A stretch of DNA of 8,192 nucleotides from a bacterium (GTDB lineage: Bacteria; JALSQH01): the NCBI GenBank assembly GCA_026985515.1, contig JALSQH010000203.1:1-8192 (forward strand), read 5' to 3'. The position numbers were made by a program, and so were the translations under genes. Shown piece after piece: positions 6,264-8,192 of the stretch; the stretch's first letter is position 1; every line of letters starts with the position of its first letter. A model generated the notes under the pieces. It searched no databases. It was not told the DNA's origin and worked only from the letters and a program-made list of their open reading frames with translations.

Positions 6264-7456
6264 TTCCCCTCATAAGCCTTTCTTATCAATTCCAGAGCCT
6301 CTTTTCTATCCATATCCCGTGGATTAAACATCAGCGATCCATCATTAATGGCATGTTCCGCAATTTCTTCCAGCTGATCCTCCTTTACCCCCGCCTCTTT
6401 CAGTGTCAGGGGCAGGCCAGATAACTGGTGGAGTTCCTCCCTCAGCTGATTGACAAGTTCAATGAGTCTGTATGGTCTCTTTTCTTCCGGTGTTCTGGCA
6501 TATTCTTCAGGCCCAGCAAATGGAAGTAAAAGTTCACCAATGTATTTCCCGGCAACGGGAATATTGAACTCCAGGCCAATTGGTAGAAATATCGCCATTG
6601 CTACACCGTGGGGTATGTGGGCAACACCCCCCGCTGCATGTCCAAGACTGTGAACAACTCCCACCATGGAATTTGAGAATGCGACTCCCGCCACAGTTGC
6701 AGCATTGGCCATAACATAACGGGCTTCTTCATCCTTTCCATCCTTTACTGCCCTGACAAGATATTTTGATATCATACTTATGGCAGTGATGGCATAACCA
6801 TCGCTGAAAGGATTCTTCTGGTTGCAGTAATAAGCTTCCATGGCATGGGTCAGTGCGTCCATTCCTGTAGCAGCAGTAATTTTGGGTGGCATGGTCATTG
6901 TCATCCTGGGATCAATGATGGCTGTGTTGGGAAAGAGTCTGTATGATGTGAAGGGCATTTTTACATCTTCTGCAGGGTTGCTGATCATGGCAACGAGAGT
7001 AACTTCGGAACCTGTGCCTGCAGTTGTGGGGATAACAATAAATGGCTTCATGGGTTTTTTCAGTACCTCTGCCCCCATCAGCTTTGAAAGATCATCGGCA
7101 TTTTCTGTAACCACTATGTTGACACCCTTTGCAGTATCAATTACTGATCCTCCCCCTATTGCCACTATGGAGTCGCAGTTATTTTCTCTGAATAGTTTTG
7201 CCGCCTCGTTTACAACTTCAATGGATGAATCTGGAGGAGTTTCATCGTAGATTGCTCCTATTTCCATCTCTCCGGCATCCATCGCTTTTTTAACGATTTC
7301 CAGAAGCCCCGCCTTTTCTATTCCTTTGTCGGTTACTATGAATGGTCTTTTTGCCTGTAACTGATCAAGTTCATAGGGGAGATTATCCACCGCCTTTCTT
7401 CCAGAAACAATCTTGACTGGTGCGAAAAATTCAAAGTAATCTGGTAAGTTAAACAT
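6260..7456 (-). CDS. Iron-containing (group III) alcohol dehydrogenase
   Basis: NAD(P)-linked oxidoreductase interconverting alcohols and aldehydes or ketones, cytoplasmic. I take the ATG at 7456 as the start (398 residues) because a very strong AAGGAGGAGG lies 4 nt upstream; a TTG at 7480 would extend it by eight residues inside the SCP2 gene and lose that site. Visible motifs: the nucleotide-binding AIGGGSVIDTAKG (99-111), PTTAGTGSE (143-151) and the metal ligands D200, H204, H269 and H283. Their spacing equals that of E. coli FucO (D196, H200, H263, H277), and H273 matches its additional active-site histidine. Length is normal and all key residues are intact. Substrate cannot be told from sequence; relatives include butanol, lactaldehyde and 1,3-propanediol dehydrogenases. 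It is the middle gene of an operon, 13 nt after SCP2 and overlapping tatD. Confidence 0.95.
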   Translation of the reverse strand: MFNLPDYFEFFAPVKIVSGRKAVDNLPYELDQLQAKRPFIVTDKGIEKAGLLEIVKKAMDAGEMEIGAIYDETPPDSSIEVVNEAAKLFRENNCDSIVAIGGGSVIDTAKGVNIVVTENADDLSKLMGAEVLKKPMKPFIVIPTTAGTGSEVTLVAMISNPAEDVKMPFTSYRLFPNTAIIDPRMTMTMPPKITAATGMDALTHAMEAYYCNQKNPFSDGYAITAISMISKYLVRAVKDGKDEEARYVMANAATVAGVAFSNSMVGVVHSLGHAAGGVAHIPHGVAMAIFLPIGLEFNIPVAGKYIGELLLPFAGPEEYARTPEEKRPYRLIELVNQLREELHQLSGLPLTLKEAGVKEDQLEEIAEHAINDGSLMFNPRDMDRKEALELIRKAYEGK

Positions 7457-7460
7457 TTTT

Positions 7461-7470
7461 CCTCCTCCTT
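7461..7470 (-). promoter_or_regulatory. Strong Shine-Dalgarno that fixes the ADH start
   Basis: AAGGAGGAGG on the - strand, 4 nt before the ATG at 7456 (7 nt if the first AAGGAGG is used for pairing). It directly follows the SCP2 stop codon and decides the ATG over the upstream TTG. Confidence 0.75.
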
Positions 7471-7973
7471 TATTTTCCAAAAGGTAAGTTAAGCATAACT
7501 TTTAATCTTTTCATCTGTCTTCCACCCATGGGTGGAACACGTTTCAGGACAATCCCTGCCACAAATTTCGGGAAGAGGTATGCCTGTACAATGTTCAGAC
7601 ATCTTGTAAAAATCATGGCCTTAACAAGGTCTCCCTTCACGCTTATTCTGTGCTCTGCATATGCTCTGTGGGTGCTCATCTGCGCAGTTAACACCATAAA
7701 AGCTGATTCAAGATTTTTAAACATCACCACAAGATCAGCCTTATCTTCTGGATAATCAGAGCCAAGGTAATGGAAGCGGTCACCTTCCTTTTTTACAGCC
7801 ATTGAAGGACCGGATGGAAGCACCTTCATCATTGCTACAAAACCTTCCGGTAATGCTCGCATTTCCATTTTAACCTCTTCATCTACTTTTGATACTTCCT
7901 GTATGGCCTTGCCAAGTAGAGAAAGGACGAATTTTACAATGGATCTCTTGAACCTGTTCCCCGCATATTTCAT
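7470..7973 (-). CDS. SCP2 sterol-transfer-like (lipid-binding) domain protein
   Basis: A 167-residue soluble protein resembling the SCP2 sterol-binding fold: a basic amphipathic N-terminal helix (residues 1-29), a strand pair EVKMEMRALPEGFVAMMKV and SMAVKKEGDRFHYLG, then ADLVVMFKNLESAFMVLTAQMSTHRAYAEHRISVKGDLVKAMIFTRCL. That last stretch has the family's typical pattern of acidic strand, helix and ISVKGD strand. Such proteins bind acyl chains or other hydrophobic molecules in a tunnel; in bacteria the physiological ligand is usually unknown. The ATG at 7973 has GAGGAG (7986-7981) with 7-nt spacing. It is the first gene of the operon with alcohol dehydrogenase and TatD, so a role in presenting a hydrophobic alcohol or aldehyde to the dehydrogenase is possible, but this is inference from position only. 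Confidence 0.75.
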   Translation of the reverse strand: MKYAGNRFKRSIVKFVLSLLGKAIQEVSKVDEEVKMEMRALPEGFVAMMKVLPSGPSMAVKKEGDRFHYLGSDYPEDKADLVVMFKNLESAFMVLTAQMSTHRAYAEHRISVKGDLVKAMIFTRCLNIVQAYLFPKFVAGIVLKRVPPMGGRQMKRLKVMLNLPFGK

Positions 7974-7997
7974 TTCCCTGCTCCTCTATTTTTCTCA

Positions 7998-8026
7998 ATT
8001 ATAGCATTAAATTGAACTGGTGTAAA
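7998..8026 (-). promoter_or_regulatory. Predicted strong sigma-70-type promoter for the SCP2/ADH/TatD operon
   Basis: On the - strand: -35 TTTACA (8026-8021, five of six), a 17-nt spacer, perfect -10 TATAAT (8003-7998) preceded by TGc (extended -10). Initiation would be near 7991, about 18 nt before the SCP2 ATG. The -35 begins only a few bases past the plsY stop, and no terminator is seen between. Confidence 0.65.
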
Positions 8027-8028
8027 TA

Positions 8029-8192
8029 TTACATTCTTTCAGTTTTTTCCTCTCCTGCAAGCAATCTTTTTATATTTTCCCTGTGCCTGAGGATCACCCA
8101 GATTGATAAAAGGAGGGTAAAAATAAATAAGTCTCTGTCGTAGAGAAAATATGTTGCCAGAGGCAGTGAAATGGCAGCTAAGAGGGAACCAA
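8029..8192 (-). CDS. plsY: Acyl-phosphate:glycerol-3-phosphate acyltransferase, C-terminal end only
   Basis: The last 53 codons plus stop of a gene that begins beyond the right edge. PlsY is an inner-membrane enzyme that transfers an acyl group from acyl phosphate to glycerol 3-phosphate, the first step of phospholipid synthesis. Visible are GSLLAAISLP, a final hydrophobic segment (LFIFTLLLSIWVIL) and the hallmark C-terminal block RHRENIKRLLAGEE, matching the family's H-R-x-N-I-x-R-L-x-x-G-x-E pattern. The frame ends with TAA at 8031-8029. The downstream operon starts from its own promoter but may also receive read-through. Recognition rests on this short but very typical tail. Confidence 0.9.
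   Translation of the reverse strand, partial: GSLLAAISLPLATYFLYDRDLFIFTLLLSIWVILRHRENIKRLLAGEEKTERM

Noticed and set aside
6840-7250. 136-codon + strand open frame opposite the alcohol dehydrogenase
   Set aside because: It is a mirror of a highly conserved gene; the Gly/Ser/Val-rich composition arises from the complementary codons.
6260-7480. Longer ADH beginning with TTG at 7480
   Set aside because: The eight extra codons would be the translated ribosome site and the SCP2 3' end; the ATG at 7456 has an excellent AAGGAGGAGG.

Overview
The window looks like ordinary chromosome from an anaerobic, probably thermophilic bacterium. Base composition is moderately AT-rich, the proteins are rich in Lys, Glu, Arg and Ile, genes are tightly packed (gaps of at most about 60 bp), and bacterial lipid and coenzyme genes (plsY, coaE) are present. 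The DUF1858/DUF2249 domains and the iron alcohol dehydrogenase next to an SCP2 protein would fit Thermodesulfobacteriota, Aquificota or a related group. That placement is inference; there is no rRNA or other taxonomic marker. No mobile element, CRISPR array, tRNA or rRNA is visible.

Layout: positions 1-2509 are read on the + strand and hold the 3' part of coaE (dephospho-CoA kinase) followed after one base by a 689-residue chemoreceptor-like protein (MCP). Everything from 2499 to 8192 is on the - strand. Read in the direction of transcription this is: the 3' end of plsY (8192-8029); a promoter; an operon of SCP2-like protein, iron alcohol dehydrogenase and TatD-family hydrolase (7973-5472), with a 13-nt gap and then an ATGA overlap; a 61-bp gap carrying a promoter with a perfect palindrome laid across its spacer; a 564-residue fusion protein (5410-3716); another promoter; and a two-gene unit of a five-helix membrane protein and a small radical SAM protein (3658-2499). 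The radical SAM gene converges on the MCP gene and their 3' ends overlap by 11 bp. No intrinsic terminator was found anywhere.

How the genes may work together: the SCP2/ADH/TatD operon is the clearest co-expressed set, but the shared role is unclear. The most unusual gene is the fusion DUF1858 - DUF2249 - DUF2249 - periplasmic-binding-protein-like (SsuA/NMT1 type). It lacks any signal peptide or membrane segment and has no ABC permease or ATPase in this window, which suggests a cytoplasmic sensor or enzyme rather than a transporter component. It has its own apparently regulated promoter. The MCP is also atypical: its hairpin tip keeps the NLLALNA core, but several residues that contact CheA/CheW or trimer partners in E. 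coli Tsr are replaced.
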